Origin: Iningainema tapete BLCC-T55 | Lineage (GTDB): Bacteria; Cyanobacteriota; Cyanobacteriia; Cyanobacteriales; Nostocaceae | Assembly: GCF_014698965.1 (NCBI RefSeq) | Contig: NZ_JACXAE010000080.1 | Span: forward strand, 1-64,000 | Direction: 5' to 3' | Length of the DNA stretch: 64,000 nucleotides | Shown here: positions 35,424 through 44,867 of the stretch, one piece after another | Position numbering within the stretch: position 1 is the first letter of the stretch | Layout of the letters: the number at the start of each line of letters is the position of its first letter | The notes under the pieces: generated by a model | The model's database searches: none | Told to the model about the DNA's origin: nothing | The model's input: only the letters and a program-made list of their open reading frames with translations | Position numbers and translations under genes: made by a program

Positions 35424-36341
35424 ATGTTTGATATCTTCAAAAATCGTCTGGAACTAATAGGAATTTTGACAACAGTAACAGCATTACGCATTAGCTCTGG
35501 TCGCTCGACTGAGGCAATTGGTTCTGATTTACCAGTCACAAAAGATGCTTTTGGTAGACCTTTGATACCAGGGTCAAGTTTCAAAGGAGCATTGCGATCG
35601 CGTCTGGAAAGCTTCCTACGCGCTATCAACCCAGATTTTGCTGCTAACCCGGCTATAGAAGCAGAGTGGTCTATTCTATCTAAAACCATTAAAAATGAAC
35701 AAGGGGTAATTATTAAAGAAGGTATTGATCAGCTAAAAGAGGATACTGAAAAAGAGTTAGAAGAAGATCCATACAAAGTTTTTAAGCTTGACGAGTTACT
35801 GACACAAAAGATTCTCGCAAAAACAGACTTAGTTTCTTGTTTATTCGGTTCTCCCTGGCTTGCTAGTAAATTCCAAGTGCGAGATTTAACGGTTGTTCCA
35901 GAATTTTGGTTTGGACAGTACCAAGAAAGAGACGGTGTCGCAATTAACCGGGATACTGAAACTGCTGCTGACGGTAAGCTTTATGATTATCAGGTAGTTC
36001 CCGCAGGAACACCCTTTTACTTTAAAGCTGTTGTGGAAAATGCCGAAGATTGGGAACTAGGCTTATTAATGATTGGGTTGCACCAATTTGAGACAGAGCA
36101 AATTCCTTTGGGAGGAGGGCGATCGCGTGGCTTGGGTGTTGTTCGCTTAGAAATTGACAAGATGCGATGGATTGATGTAGAAGACAACCCGCAGTTTCTA
36201 CTGGAATACCTCAGGAAATTAGTTATGGAAGATGAAACAGCTTATGAAGATGCTAGGGACTACAAAGACGAATGGGTACGAAAACTTATTGAGCATCTGA
36301 ATAATAAAATTTCTCCGCAAACCACAGCAGAGTCAGTATAA
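35424..36341 (+). CDS. cas7: Cas7-type RAMP subunit (Csm3-like)
   Basis: A 305-residue RAMP. IGSDLPVTKDAFGRPLIPGSSFKGALRSRLE carries Asp35 at the expected cleavage position and the Csm3 SSFKG core. FGSPWLASKFQVRDL and the glycine loop PLGGGRSRGLGVVRL follow. Residues ~75-130 are an acidic insertion (EDTEKELEEDP). It is 32 bp after the Can2/Card1 gene. Confidence 0.82.
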   Translation: MFDIFKNRLELIGILTTVTALRISSGRSTEAIGSDLPVTKDAFGRPLIPGSSFKGALRSRLESFLRAINPDFAANPAIEAEWSILSKTIKNEQGVIIKEGIDQLKEDTEKELEEDPYKVFKLDELLTQKILAKTDLVSCLFGSPWLASKFQVRDLTVVPEFWFGQYQERDGVAINRDTETAADGKLYDYQVVPAGTPFYFKAVVENAEDWELGLLMIGLHQFETEQIPLGGGRSRGLGVVRLEIDKMRWIDVEDNPQFLLEYLRKLVMEDETAYEDARDYKDEWVRKLIEHLNNKISPQTTAESV

Positions 36342-36373
36342 TTACAATAGAGTTTAGAAAAAAATCACTCATT

Positions 36374-36544
36374 ATGAATGAATTAAGGTCAAACTTCACA
36401 GTACTAGACTTATATTCTGTATCGACGCCTTCTCAATCTTTGCAAAAGCAGTATTGTTCTTTCACTAAGTATCAAATTACACCTCTAATTCAAGGTACTC
36501 AGCTAATCATTCAACTGTCAAAGACTACGCTCTTTAAAGTGTAG
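36374..36544 (+). CDS. Possible small ORF, 56 aa
   Basis: Open frame MNELRSNFTVLDLYSVSTPS...SKTTLFKV between the cas7 gene at 35424 and the small gene at 36705. No strong ribosome-binding site and no recognised family. The rest of the 360 bp gap (36342-36704) shows nothing else convincing. Confidence 0.3.
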   Translation: MNELRSNFTVLDLYSVSTPSQSLQKQYCSFTKYQITPLIQGTQLIIQLSKTTLFKV

Positions 36545-36704
36545 GCAGCTGATAGTAGATACGATTAGGTATATAGGCTAGTTCTACTTTAGGTAGGGCT
36601 TGCCTTAAAATAAGGGAGATTGCGAAAATGAGTGCCGTGCCTACTGCATTTTCCCTCTCCCTTTCACAAACAAAAGAAAATAAACGTGAAAGAGCAAATT
36701 AATC

Positions 36705-36929
36705 ATGAGTGAGCAAAGTCAGGATAAAGTGTACTTAGTTACTGGTGTACGCATAGCAATTAGTGAAGATGGAATTTTAATAGCAGGAATGCTATCTGAA
36801 AGCCCATTTGAGAGCAATGAGCAACAGTCAGCATCACCAGTACATCCGATAGGTAACTTTGCGTTTACTCGACGACAAGCTACCTTCTTAAGAGATAGTA
36901 TAAATGAATTTTTAAAGGAAGAAGAATGA
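36705..36929 (+). CDS. Small hypothetical protein in CRISPR locus, 74 aa
   Basis: Starts MSEQSQDKVYLVTGVRIAIS. The C-terminus FAFTRRQATFLRDSINEFLKEEE is helical. It overlaps the next gene by ATGA, so both are co-translated. I do not recognise a family. It is the first gene of a block set between cas7-type genes. Confidence 0.6.
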   Translation: MSEQSQDKVYLVTGVRIAISEDGILIAGMLSESPFESNEQQSASPVHPIGNFAFTRRQATFLRDSINEFLKEEE

Positions 36930-37381
36930 GCAGGAATTCAACAGAGAAGCGTTCATCACCAATATATACAACAGATACCACTTGGAAAGAAGTTCGTACA
37001 TCTTCTTCCTTAAACTTGATGAAATGGAAGAATTTACCAAGTATTGATGTAATTCATAAAGTACGAGAATTGGTAAACAAGTTAGCTAAAGTAGCTGATG
37101 TAAAAAGGGTATGGGCTGTAGCCCCAAGACTTCCCGATCTTCATCATATTGATTTTGAACTAGAGTTGCCGTCAGGAACTGAGTTATCAGATGAAGCCTG
37201 GAATCTCGTACAAGATTTAGTGATTGACTATGAATGGAACTTAAGAGATGTTAGTAGGGAAAAATGGTATTTTGATGCTCAAGTAGTATATCGATTTCCA
37301 GAGGCGACTAAGGTAATAGCAGATTCTAACGACAAACAACGTGCTTGGTCAAGCCCCCCTCTCAAATTAGTTGTACATTGA
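36926..37381 (+). CDS. Hypothetical protein in CRISPR locus, 151 aa
   Basis: Alpha/beta composition with a helix IDVIHKVRELVNKLAKVADVKRVWAVAP, then DLHHIDFELELPSGTELSDEAWNLVQDLVIDYEW and DAQVVYRFPEATK. The strand-loop layout loosely resembles a small ferredoxin-like or nucleotidyltransferase-like domain, but no catalytic motif is visible. It is coupled to the 74-residue gene before it and lies 36 bp before the HEPN-like gene. Confidence 0.6.
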   Translation: MSRNSTEKRSSPIYTTDTTWKEVRTSSSLNLMKWKNLPSIDVIHKVRELVNKLAKVADVKRVWAVAPRLPDLHHIDFELELPSGTELSDEAWNLVQDLVIDYEWNLRDVSREKWYFDAQVVYRFPEATKVIADSNDKQRAWSSPPLKLVVH

Positions 37382-37417
37382 TTACCTAAGCGCCAAGTTT
37401 TGAAACAAAAATGATCT

Positions 37418-37819
37418 ATGACCTGTGATTACTACCTTGAGCAAGCTAAAAGTAATGAACAAGCAGCACGAAGTGTGGAAAAGAGTTATCCAGATTGGGC
37501 AGTTACTATGTGCTTTTATGCTGCGTTGCACTTGGTAGAACACTATGCTTGTGTTGAAGGGTCTAATATAGAGCAGGAATATCCAGGACATTCGCCCCAC
37601 GATTCTCGTCGGCAATATGTTTACGACCTTGCCGACAAACTACGTAATTCTCATTTACGTAAAGTGTATAAAGATTTAGAAAAAGAGAGTCGTAAAGCCA
37701 GATATCTTGAAGGTATAACTACTAGTGCGAAGGTATATTACACTAAGAATAAATTAAAAGTAACAAACTCTTTTCAAAATTTACAGCAAATTAAACAGAT
37801 ATTAGATGATAATTTGTAA
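37418..37819 (+). CDS. HEPN-like domain protein, 133 aa
   Basis: Helical protein with the HEPN-type core YPDWAVTMCFYAALHLVEHYACVEG and a second half with HDSRRQYVYDLADKLRNSHLRKVYKDLEKESRKARYL. I do not find a canonical Rx4-6H ribonuclease motif; the nearest is RNSH. It may be a binding or regulatory HEPN, or a nuclease with a different active site. The stop is 2 bp before the relic CRISPR repeats. Confidence 0.6.
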   Translation: MTCDYYLEQAKSNEQAARSVEKSYPDWAVTMCFYAALHLVEHYACVEGSNIEQEYPGHSPHDSRRQYVYDLADKLRNSHLRKVYKDLEKESRKARYLEGITTSAKVYYTKNKLKVTNSFQNLQQIKQILDDNL

Positions 37820-37821
37820 AA

Positions 37822-37980
37822 TCCCCGTGAGGGGACGGAAACAAACATCCGTCATATACTGACTAACAGTCAAGTACTGTTGCCAGAATAACTCCATAGG
37901 GAGACGGATACATTAATCCGTGAGATGCTAGATGATTAGTTTAATTAATCTCCCATCTCTCTTCCCCGCAAGGGGATTAC
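37822..37980 (+). CRISPR. Relic CRISPR mini-array of three degenerate repeats
   Basis: Three units at ~70 bp spacing: 37822-37842 (TCCCCGTGAGGGGACGGAAA plus C), 37891-37911 (ACTCCATAGGGAGACGGATA plus C) and 37962-37980 (TTCCCCGCAAGGGGATTAC). Each keeps a CCCC..GGGG-like stem and an ACGGAAAC-like 3' end, the same tail as the main array. The spacing (~36 repeat + ~35 spacer) matches too. Divergence suggests an inactive remnant. Confidence 0.6.
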
Positions 37981-38076
37981 ACCGATCTATAAAGTTTCCT
38001 AGTATTGAGGGAAAAAAGATAAGATTCAAGCAAAAACATTATAGTTCTATGGTGTAAATTCATTGAGGATAGTGAT

Positions 38077-38697
38077 ATGGCTTTTAGTAGCTACAAAACT
38101 GTAGGCGAAGTTTTGAAAGAATTTCAGGTTAAATATCTTGAAGCAAATTTCATGAGCGAAGCTGAGTTTGATGTCTCAGATTACTTTAGAGAAGATTTGC
38201 AAACTGTAATGCGGGAAGGAGTTGTTGATAACTCAGAATATGCTATTTGTGAAAACTTGATCTACCCTGTTTTAAAGGAAGTTTGGAAGCGCTACAGCAG
38301 CAAGTTTATTTTATGGAGCCATCAGTTTCTCACTTATAATGAGCCATTATCAGGTTATCCTGAATATATCTTGGCTAAACGTTCTCCATTGGGGAAAGTT
38401 GTCTTTGACAAACCCTACTTCATTTTAGTCGAAGCCAAGCAGGATAACTTTGAAGCAGGTTGGGCGCAATGTCTGGCAGAAATGATTGCAGCACAAAGAC
38501 TGAATGCAGAACTGCCAATAACTATATATGGCATTGTCTCTAATGGCGATCGCTGGCAATTTGGTAAGCTGGAAGCAGAAGTATTTACCAAAGATAACGC
38601 TCCTTACACCATTTATGAGCTAGATAAACTCTTCGCTGCTGTCAATTATGTTTTTCAACAGTGTGAATTGCAGCTAAATAATCTAGTAACTGCTTAA
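38077..38697 (+). CDS. PD-(D/E)xK-like protein, 206 aa
   Basis: Belongs to a cyanobacterial family I know only as hypothetical. It has PEYILAKRSPLGKVVFDKPYFILVEAKQDNFEAGWAQCLAEM followed by IYGIVSNGDRWQFGKL, which fits a restriction-endonuclease-like core: an acidic strand, then E-x-K in VEAK. Such proteins are often stand-alone, so its link with CRISPR is by position only. It lies between the relic array and a cas7-type gene. Confidence 0.6.
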   Translation: MAFSSYKTVGEVLKEFQVKYLEANFMSEAEFDVSDYFREDLQTVMREGVVDNSEYAICENLIYPVLKEVWKRYSSKFILWSHQFLTYNEPLSGYPEYILAKRSPLGKVVFDKPYFILVEAKQDNFEAGWAQCLAEMIAAQRLNAELPITIYGIVSNGDRWQFGKLEAEVFTKDNAPYTIYELDKLFAAVNYVFQQCELQLNNLVTA

Positions 38698-38793
38698 TCT
38701 TCCTCTGCGTTCTCTGCGCCTCGGCGGTTCATTCTTAAATCTTCTCTAAACAAAACAAGAGCAGTTAAAACCAAATATTTTTCTCATAAAACC

Positions 38794-39753
38794 ATGCACA
38801 AACGATTTGTCAACCATTGCACTATTGACTTAACCTTAATACCCGATGGACCAATTCTGATCAAATCTGGTAAAGAAGGTGCTGATCCCACCAAGCCAGA
38901 TATGGAATTCGTCGAGACGTACCATGCAGGGGGACGCTCAATCTATTTACCAGGAAGTGGGCTTAAAGGTGCTATTCGCGCCCACGCAGAAAGAATTGTC
39001 CGCACTGTAGGAAGAGATAGTAATCCTAATAATTCTAAAATTCCTTGGGCTAATGACCCTTTAAATGATAAGTATGAGTATTTAAAGGATTTAGAAGCTG
39101 CTGACATATACAAAAAATCATCTTTTACTGACCAGATGTTTGGTAATATTGCTATTGCCAGTCGTATTCGAGTTGAAGATGCTTATCCCGTTGACCCTAA
39201 GCAAATTAAACTTGAGGAACGTAATGGGGTAGCTATTGATCGTGTATTTGGTTCTGTTGCCGTTGGTCCCTTTAACTATCAAGTTTGTACCTCTGGTGAA
39301 TTTAGCACTAAAATTCATCTCAAAAACTTTACTTTGGCGCAGCTAGGTTTAATTGGTTTGGTACTACGCGATTTAAATGATGGTTGGTTTGGTCTTGGTT
39401 TTGCTAAATCTCGCGGTTTGGGTACAGTTGCAGTAAAATTTAACTCTGCTACTGTACAATACCCTAGTTGTGTGTTAGATGCAGAAACTCGAAAAATTCG
39501 CCAATTAGGAAATTTAGGAGAATGGGATTGGACTTTATTGCTAGGAGCGGGAGAGTTTTTATCAGATGGAGAAGCAAAAAAATACGGCTTTCCTAAACCT
39601 GATCGCCAACCTACTCCCATTCGTGCTGAAGCAATGGATTTGGGTTTTGGCGTTAAGCTAAATTGGCAAGGTGATGGTGAAGCAGGCGTACCGGATTTGT
39701 TTACAAGAGCAGTTCGTGCTTGGAGTGAAGTTTTGAGAGGTGCAGCAGCATGA
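38794..39753 (+). CDS. cas7: Cas7-type RAMP subunit (Csm3-like)
   Basis: A 319-residue RAMP. LTLIPDGPILIKSGKEGADPTKPDMEFVETYHAGGRSIYL leads into PGSGLKGAIRAHAERI, the Csm3 core; Asp31 or Asp36 could be the cleavage residue. The C-terminal glycine loop is GLGFAKSRGLGTVAV. Preceded by the cyanobacterial leader string TCTCTGCGCCTCGGCGGTTC near 38710. It overlaps the next gene by ATGA. Confidence 0.82.
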   Translation: MHKRFVNHCTIDLTLIPDGPILIKSGKEGADPTKPDMEFVETYHAGGRSIYLPGSGLKGAIRAHAERIVRTVGRDSNPNNSKIPWANDPLNDKYEYLKDLEAADIYKKSSFTDQMFGNIAIASRIRVEDAYPVDPKQIKLEERNGVAIDRVFGSVAVGPFNYQVCTSGEFSTKIHLKNFTLAQLGLIGLVLRDLNDGWFGLGFAKSRGLGTVAVKFNSATVQYPSCVLDAETRKIRQLGNLGEWDWTLLLGAGEFLSDGEAKKYGFPKPDRQPTPIRAEAMDLGFGVKLNWQGDGEAGVPDLFTRAVRAWSEVLRGAAA

Positions 39754-40217
39754 GTGGGTTTGTATATTCTCAGAAAAATGCATCATTAGATGAACTGAAA
39801 AGCTTGCTTGAGAAATTAGCAATTGAGCCTAGTTATTACTTTTTGCGTTCTGCTCATGCAGTCAGCGGTATCTGTAGGAAATTGCCAGAAGAATTTGCCA
39901 CTCCTGAAGGGCAAATGTTTAATGCCGATCACGAACTACGCTGGAAAAAACAAAAGTCTGGCTACGATGTCTTACTTCTAAGTATAAAAGAAGTTAATTT
40001 AGAAGGGATAAAGAAAGATTGTAGTAGTAATTGGGAAATATGCGATTTCAATGCCTACTTTTATAAAAACGAGACTAAATTTCCCAATGGTTTTACATTC
40101 AAGGGGTTAAGTGATGAAGATATCAACCCTGAAGACATCCATATAAGTCAGCGATATTTCAAAGACGCAAAGACTGCAACAGTACATTTTATCGCTCTTA
40201 CTGTGAAGGAAAAATGA
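39750..40217 (+). CDS. Csx19-like protein
   Basis: A 155-residue protein with FATPEGQMFNADHELRWKKQKSGYDVLLLS; the ELRW motif after a short strand is what I associate with Csx19 (TIGR03984), a subtype III-D companion of unknown role. It is flanked by and overlaps two RAMP genes (ATGA on both sides), so it is almost certainly part of the effector operon. The family name is less certain than the context. Confidence 0.6.
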   Translation: MSGFVYSQKNASLDELKSLLEKLAIEPSYYFLRSAHAVSGICRKLPEEFATPEGQMFNADHELRWKKQKSGYDVLLLSIKEVNLEGIKKDCSSNWEICDFNAYFYKNETKFPNGFTFKGLSDEDINPEDIHISQRYFKDAKTATVHFIALTVKEK

Positions 40218-41287
40218 CTACTACTCCGCCTCGAAAACCGCAAAAACCTACTCCACAATCACCGCCTCGTTCTCGTGACTTTTCGGATGGAACAGCTGCG
40301 CCTAAACCTTATGAGTTGATTCCTTTTCCTCAAGAACGTCCTCTTTTACAGCCTCCGGCTGGACATCATAAATACGATAATAATCGCTTGCATGGAACTT
40401 TGTTTCTCACCCTAAAAGTTCAAACTTCTTTGCACGTTTCCACCGGCGTAAGTGTTATGGGTAGCGACATTGGTAGTCGTGTGCCTCTGATTAAAACAAT
40501 GACACAGGGAATTGACCAAAAACTCTCCATTCAAGGCAGTTCCCTCAAAGGCTGCATTCGCTCTGTGTATGAAGCAATAACTAACAGTACTTTAGCAGTT
40601 ATTACATCAAAGTATAAAGCAAACATACCCCCAGAACGCTTACCTTGCAAAAACAAAACAGATCTTTGTCCAGCTAGCCGAGTCTTTGGTGCTTTGGATT
40701 GGCAAGGATTGATTGATTTTAATGATGCTAAGTGTAAGAATACAGGTTTCAGTACGGGATTTATGCCGTCTTTATATCGCCCTCGTCCTGAGGAACGCCA
40801 AGCCTATTTTAATACAAGAGGTAAAGTAGCAGGACGCAAGTTTTATTATCACACGATTCGGGCAATTGATAAAGGTCAAAATCAAGGCATTACAGTTCAG
40901 CAAGCTGCAAAGGAGTACACCTTTACAACTGAGTTACACTTTAGGAATTTGAAACCAGAGGAACTTGGTACTCTGTTAATTGTATTAGGACAAGATCCAA
41001 AATATCCTATTGCTCTTAAGGTGGGTGGTGGTAAACCAATTGGGATGGGAACAATGACGGTGGAGGTGACAGAAGCACAAGTACTGCAAAATGCCAAAGA
41101 TTTGCGTGATCGCTATTCTGCTTACATCCCCCCAAGTGATCGCCTGAATGGACATGAATTGCAACAATTTGTCCGCAAACAAGTTCAAGCGGCTCATTCT
41201 CGGCTGATTCAAACTGCGCAATTACAGGAATTAGCTGTTGTACTGCGTTACCCAACTGATCGCGAACCCCCAGAAGGAATGTACTGA
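40214..41287 (+). CDS. RAMP superfamily subunit (type III-D)
   Basis: A 357-residue RAMP with a Pro-rich N-terminal tail (residues 1-~55). GVSVMGSDIGSRVPLI and KLSIQGSSLKGCIRSVYEAI give the Cas7 core, and the glycine loop is KVGGGKPIGMGTMTVEV. CKNKTDLCPASRVFGAL holds Cys residues that might bind metal. It could cap the backbone as Csm5/Cmr6-like proteins do. It overlaps the next gene by one base. Confidence 0.78.
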   Translation: MTTTPPRKPQKPTPQSPPRSRDFSDGTAAPKPYELIPFPQERPLLQPPAGHHKYDNNRLHGTLFLTLKVQTSLHVSTGVSVMGSDIGSRVPLIKTMTQGIDQKLSIQGSSLKGCIRSVYEAITNSTLAVITSKYKANIPPERLPCKNKTDLCPASRVFGALDWQGLIDFNDAKCKNTGFSTGFMPSLYRPRPEERQAYFNTRGKVAGRKFYYHTIRAIDKGQNQGITVQQAAKEYTFTTELHFRNLKPEELGTLLIVLGQDPKYPIALKVGGGKPIGMGTMTVEVTEAQVLQNAKDLRDRYSAYIPPSDRLNGHELQQFVRKQVQAAHSRLIQTAQLQELAVVLRYPTDREPPEGMY

Positions 41288-41949
41288 TGCTGACTACTGA
41301 ATCTCTAACAGAAGCTCAATGGCAAATAGCTCATGCGATCGCACTGACTTTAGTCAAAGATAATACAGATGTGAATGAATTGGGGAAGGCGATCGCTTAT
41401 CTTCGCGCCTCTATCAATCAACCTAATGCAGGTGCAAAATTCTTCAAATACTTAAAAACTCTGGTCAGTAACGATAGACAAATTGGACACAGCGGTAAAA
41501 CTCCTGGATACTACCGCAGTATTGAGAGAACTTGCAGTCAATATCTACAAAGTGAAGCTAATGCCCAAACCATGCTGCAAATTTTGGGATGGGCTGCGCG
41601 TTTAATGCGCTACTACAAAGATGCTGCTCCGATTGAGGATATTACTTTACCTTCTACCTCTCTACCAAAAAGAGAGTCGCAACTGGAACAGGGTTCCGAA
41701 CGTCAAGCAGAAATTGCTTCTGTTATTCAGTCGCGTAACTTTGCTCTTGACCAAACTTTAGATGCTACTGTACTTGGGATTAAGGGCATTAAGGTGACTT
41801 ATGAGATATTGGGGACAATCAAACTTACGGAGAAAGAGCCGAAAAAAGCAGATTCTCTGAAAGAAGGACAGGTAGTGAAAGTGAAAATTACTGCGCTTAA
41901 AGAAGATGGGAGTATTAAAAGTGTTAAATGTGTTTGTAATTGTATTTAG
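41287..41949 (+). CDS. Hypothetical last gene of CRISPR operon, 220 aa
   Basis: The ATG shares a base with the preceding stop. The N-terminal ~130 residues are helical (LVKDNTDVNELGKAIAYLRASINQPNAGAKFFKYLKTLVSN). The C-terminal ~60 residues look like an OB/S1-type barrel (LDATVLGIKGIKVTYEILGTI...LKEGQVVKVKITALKEDGSIKSVKCV). I do not recognise a Cas family; RNA binding is plausible but unproven. Confidence 0.65.
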   Translation: MLTTESLTEAQWQIAHAIALTLVKDNTDVNELGKAIAYLRASINQPNAGAKFFKYLKTLVSNDRQIGHSGKTPGYYRSIERTCSQYLQSEANAQTMLQILGWAARLMRYYKDAAPIEDITLPSTSLPKRESQLEQGSERQAEIASVIQSRNFALDQTLDATVLGIKGIKVTYEILGTIKLTEKEPKKADSLKEGQVVKVKITALKEDGSIKSVKCVCNCI

Positions 41950-42094
41950 TAAAACTCCGAAGCGAGCGCTACCTCCTCTAATTCTTAGATTTCTGAAAAA
42001 CCTACCCAGGGTGACGGGTGGACGACTTGGAAATTCAATAACAAGCTGCTTATGCAGTTAGTGGTACATTTGTCAGGACGATTTAGTGTTTAGC

Positions 42095-42569
42095 ATGAGT
42101 GAAACTGTTTATATCGAAACTAGCATTCTCGGTTATCTCACTGCCCAAGCAACTAGAAATCTAATAACTGCTGGAAATATTGAGATGACTTGAGAATGGT
42201 GGGAATTCCGTCGAAACCTTTTTACTCTTTATATCTCACAAGTCGTTCTAGATGAAGCATCTCAAGGAGATTCAGAGATAGCTGCTCAACGTCTGGCTGT
42301 AGTTCGGGGGTTTCCACTGCTTGAAGTAACTGAAGCTGTGGAAAACTTAGCCGCTCAGTTTATGCGGAAAAGTAATCTCCCAGCCAAAGCCTCTGACGTG
42401 TGCAATTCATATCGCACTAGCCACTGTTAACAATCTCGATTACCTGTTAACGTGGAACTGTAAACATATTGCCAACGCTCAGATTCAAAAGAAGCTATTG
42501 AAAATTTGCTTAGATTTTGGATACACTTTGCCAATCATCTGTACACCTTATGAACTTATGGGAGAGTGA
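42095..42569 (+). pseudogene. Broken PIN-domain toxin gene
   Basis: Reads MSETVYIETSILGYLTAQAT, stops at TGA (42191-42193), continues EWWEFRRNLFTLYISQVVLDEASQGD...NLPAKASD, then shifts frame near 42398 to AIHIALATVNNLDYLLTWNC and IANAQIQKKLL...TPYELMGE. The PIN acids (Y-x-E-T-S, LDEAS, D-x-x-HIALA) remain visible across frames. One nonsense and one frameshift lesion make it inactive. The gap 41950-42094 before it shows no gene. Confidence 0.75.
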
Positions 42570-42572
42570 ATT

Positions 42573-42764
42573 ATGTGGGAAGACGAAATTGTAGAAGAAC
42601 TTCATCGAATTCGTGAGGAACATGCAAAGGCGTTCAATTACGATATAAGGGCAATCTGTGCGGATTGGCGAAAAAGACAGGAACAAAGTGGCAGGCACTT
42701 TGTAAGCCTAACTCCTCCTGCAAAGCCAGCTAACAACCCGGCGCAGCGGACAGAGCAGAAATAG
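42573..42764 (+). CDS. Small partner protein of the PIN toxin, 63 aa
   Basis: MWEDEIVEELHRIREEHAKAFNYDIRAICADWRKRQEQSG... is a small helical protein common beside cyanobacterial PIN-domain genes and is probably the antitoxin or partner. It starts 3 bp after the stop of the broken PIN gene and is itself intact. Confidence 0.65.
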   Translation: MWEDEIVEELHRIREEHAKAFNYDIRAICADWRKRQEQSGRHFVSLTPPAKPANNPAQRTEQK

Positions 42765-43157
42765 CTACTTCTATAATAGTTTTTGAGGAAATGCTAACTT
42801 ATACTTGGAAATACGGATGTTCGTCGATATAAATTAGATGGAAGCTTGAGACAATACGCTGAAGGAACAACATCAATTATCCACCAATTGAATAAATCTA
42901 TCTTGGCTGCTGCAAAAGGGGAAATTGCATCGCCTGCGATCGCATCGTACAAAATATCTATAGGTAGGTCTATGTGAGCAGGATAGTAAGTGGTATTTGG
43001 TATCATTATTACCTGAAAATCTCATTAATAGATTTGTGCAGCAGCGATCGCGCCTGCATTGGTTACTGTTTTAACTATTTCCTTCAGATCAAGGTGCTAT
43101 CGATCTTGCCGCAAAGCACTTATCTGGTTCAACTTGCTATTAGTCAAAAAATTAACT
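42765..43157. other. Gene-free stretch before the IS
   Basis: No convincing gene. The last four bases (AACT, 43154-43157) are the left target duplication of the IS. Confidence 0.5.
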
Positions 43158-44867
43158 AGGGCTTGCTGAGAAAGTAGAAAAAGGTAGCACCGTAAGGACT
43201 ATGAAACCTTACAAATCTTGTTAAGTGCAAGAAAAAATGAGAAAATCACTAAAAACCCTTGCATTACCATTTTTCCTACGTACTATTAGTGTAATTAGCT
43301 ACTATGTACAGAAAACAAGAGCAAGCATCAATTCCACCGGAAAACTTTCAACTTCCTTTTGAAGGAAAATTATTAGAAGATAATCGTTGGGTTGTCATGG
43401 CATCAATAATACCATGGTCAGAATTTGAAGAGGAATATGCATCATGTTTTGATGAAAAAATGGGAGCCCCGGCTAAATCATTCCAGATGGCTTTAGGGGC
43501 ATTAATAATCAAAGAAAAACTAGGTCTAAGTGATAGGGAAACAGTAGAGCAAATCAAAGAGAATCCTTATCTACAGTATTTTATAGGGATGTCGTCTTAT
43601 AGTAATGATGCTCCATTTGACGCATCAATGGAGCGTACATTTTCGAGAAAGAATGAGTGCAGACCTAGTACACAAAGTAAATCAAAGAATGGTAAAGAAG
43701 ATGCTAGAAGCAACATCTGCTCAACCAAATGAAAAAAAAACACAAGAACCAGAAAAACCAGAAAAAGAGGATGAACCACCTAAAAATCGCGGAAAACTAA
43801 TAATAGATGCAACTTGTGGCAAGCGTGATATTAGCTATCCGACAGATTTAGAGCTATTAAATAAGCGCGAGAAAGCAGACAGAACAAATTATAGACTCTC
43901 TTTATGAACAGCTAAAGGGGCAATTAGATAAAAAACCAAGAACCTATCGAGAAAGGGCCAGAAAGGATTACCTGGAAGTGACAAAGAAACGACGTGTATC
44001 ACAAAAAGAAAGAAGAAAAGCTATTAAAAAACAACTCCAATATATTAGAAGAAACTTATTTTATATTGAGCAGATAATCGGCTCAGGAGCAACACTTGAA
44101 AGTTTGAGTAAAAGACAATATAGGATGTTATTGGTAGCTACAGAAGTCTATCGTCAACAACTATGGCTATATGAGAATAAAAAACAGAGTATTGATGACC
44201 GTATTGTTAGTTTAAACCAACCCCATATTCGTCCAATAGTACGAGGAAAAGCCAGGAAAAACGTTGAATTTGGAGCAAAATTGTCAGCCAGTTACTTTGA
44301 TGGATATGTGTTTTTAGACCAGATAAGTTGGGATAACTTTAATGAATCAGGAGATTTAAAAACACAAATAGAAGCATATAAAAACTACACTGGTTATTAT
44401 CCAGAATCCGTTCATGTTGATAAAATTTATCGCACAAGAGAAAATCGGGCTTGGTGCAAAGAAAGAGGTATTAGAATCAGTGGACCTCCTCTGGGAAGAC
44501 CTCCAGCTAATATTAGTAAAGAAAAAAAGAAACAAGACAAAGAAGACGAGAAGATTCGTAATTCTATCGAGGGAAAATTTGGGCAAGCTAAAAGAAGATT
44601 TAGCCTGGATAGAGTGATGACGAAACTTGCTCATACGTCTGAAACTGCAATTGCTATTACTTTTTTAGTAATGAATCTTACCGCCGGCTTATTGCGGGTT
44701 TTTCTATCTTTTTATGTCAATTTTTAAAAATCACACCTTTTTCTCTCTATTTAATCATTTATAATGATGATTTTTTAATTATCGATAACTAAAAATTATC
44801 TAAGACTCTTGCTTGAATAACCGATCAACTCTTCTATTGGGTTTTTCTTACTTTTTCAGCAAGCCCT
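43158..44867 (+). mobile_element. IS1182-like insertion sequence, complete but decayed
   Basis: A 1710 bp element bounded by inverted ends AGGGCTTGCTGA (43158-43169) and TCAGCAAGCCCT (44856-44867), flanked by AACT direct repeats at 43154-43157 and 44868-44871. It carries one transposase gene broken into three frames. It is inserted between the cas genes and the CRISPR array leader. Confidence 0.85.
43304..44727 (+). pseudogene. Frameshifted IS1182-like transposase
   Basis: Three consecutive frames rebuild one DDE transposase. The first (43304-~43630) has the DUF772 part MYRKQEQASIPPENFQLPFE...FDASM. The second (~43631-43865) has VHFRERMSADLVHKVNQRMV and the first catalytic Asp in IDATCGKRDISYPTD. 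The third (~43866-44727) has SVHVDKIYRTRENRAW, GPPLGRP and the Glu in EGKFGQAKRRF. Single-base slips near 43630 and 43863 separate them. It may be dead or supplied in trans by the copy at the left edge. Confidence 0.85.

Noticed and set aside
36595-36612. AGGGCTTGCCTTA resembling the IS terminus AGGGCTTGCTGA
   Set aside because: Only the first nine bases match and there is no partner end or target duplication.
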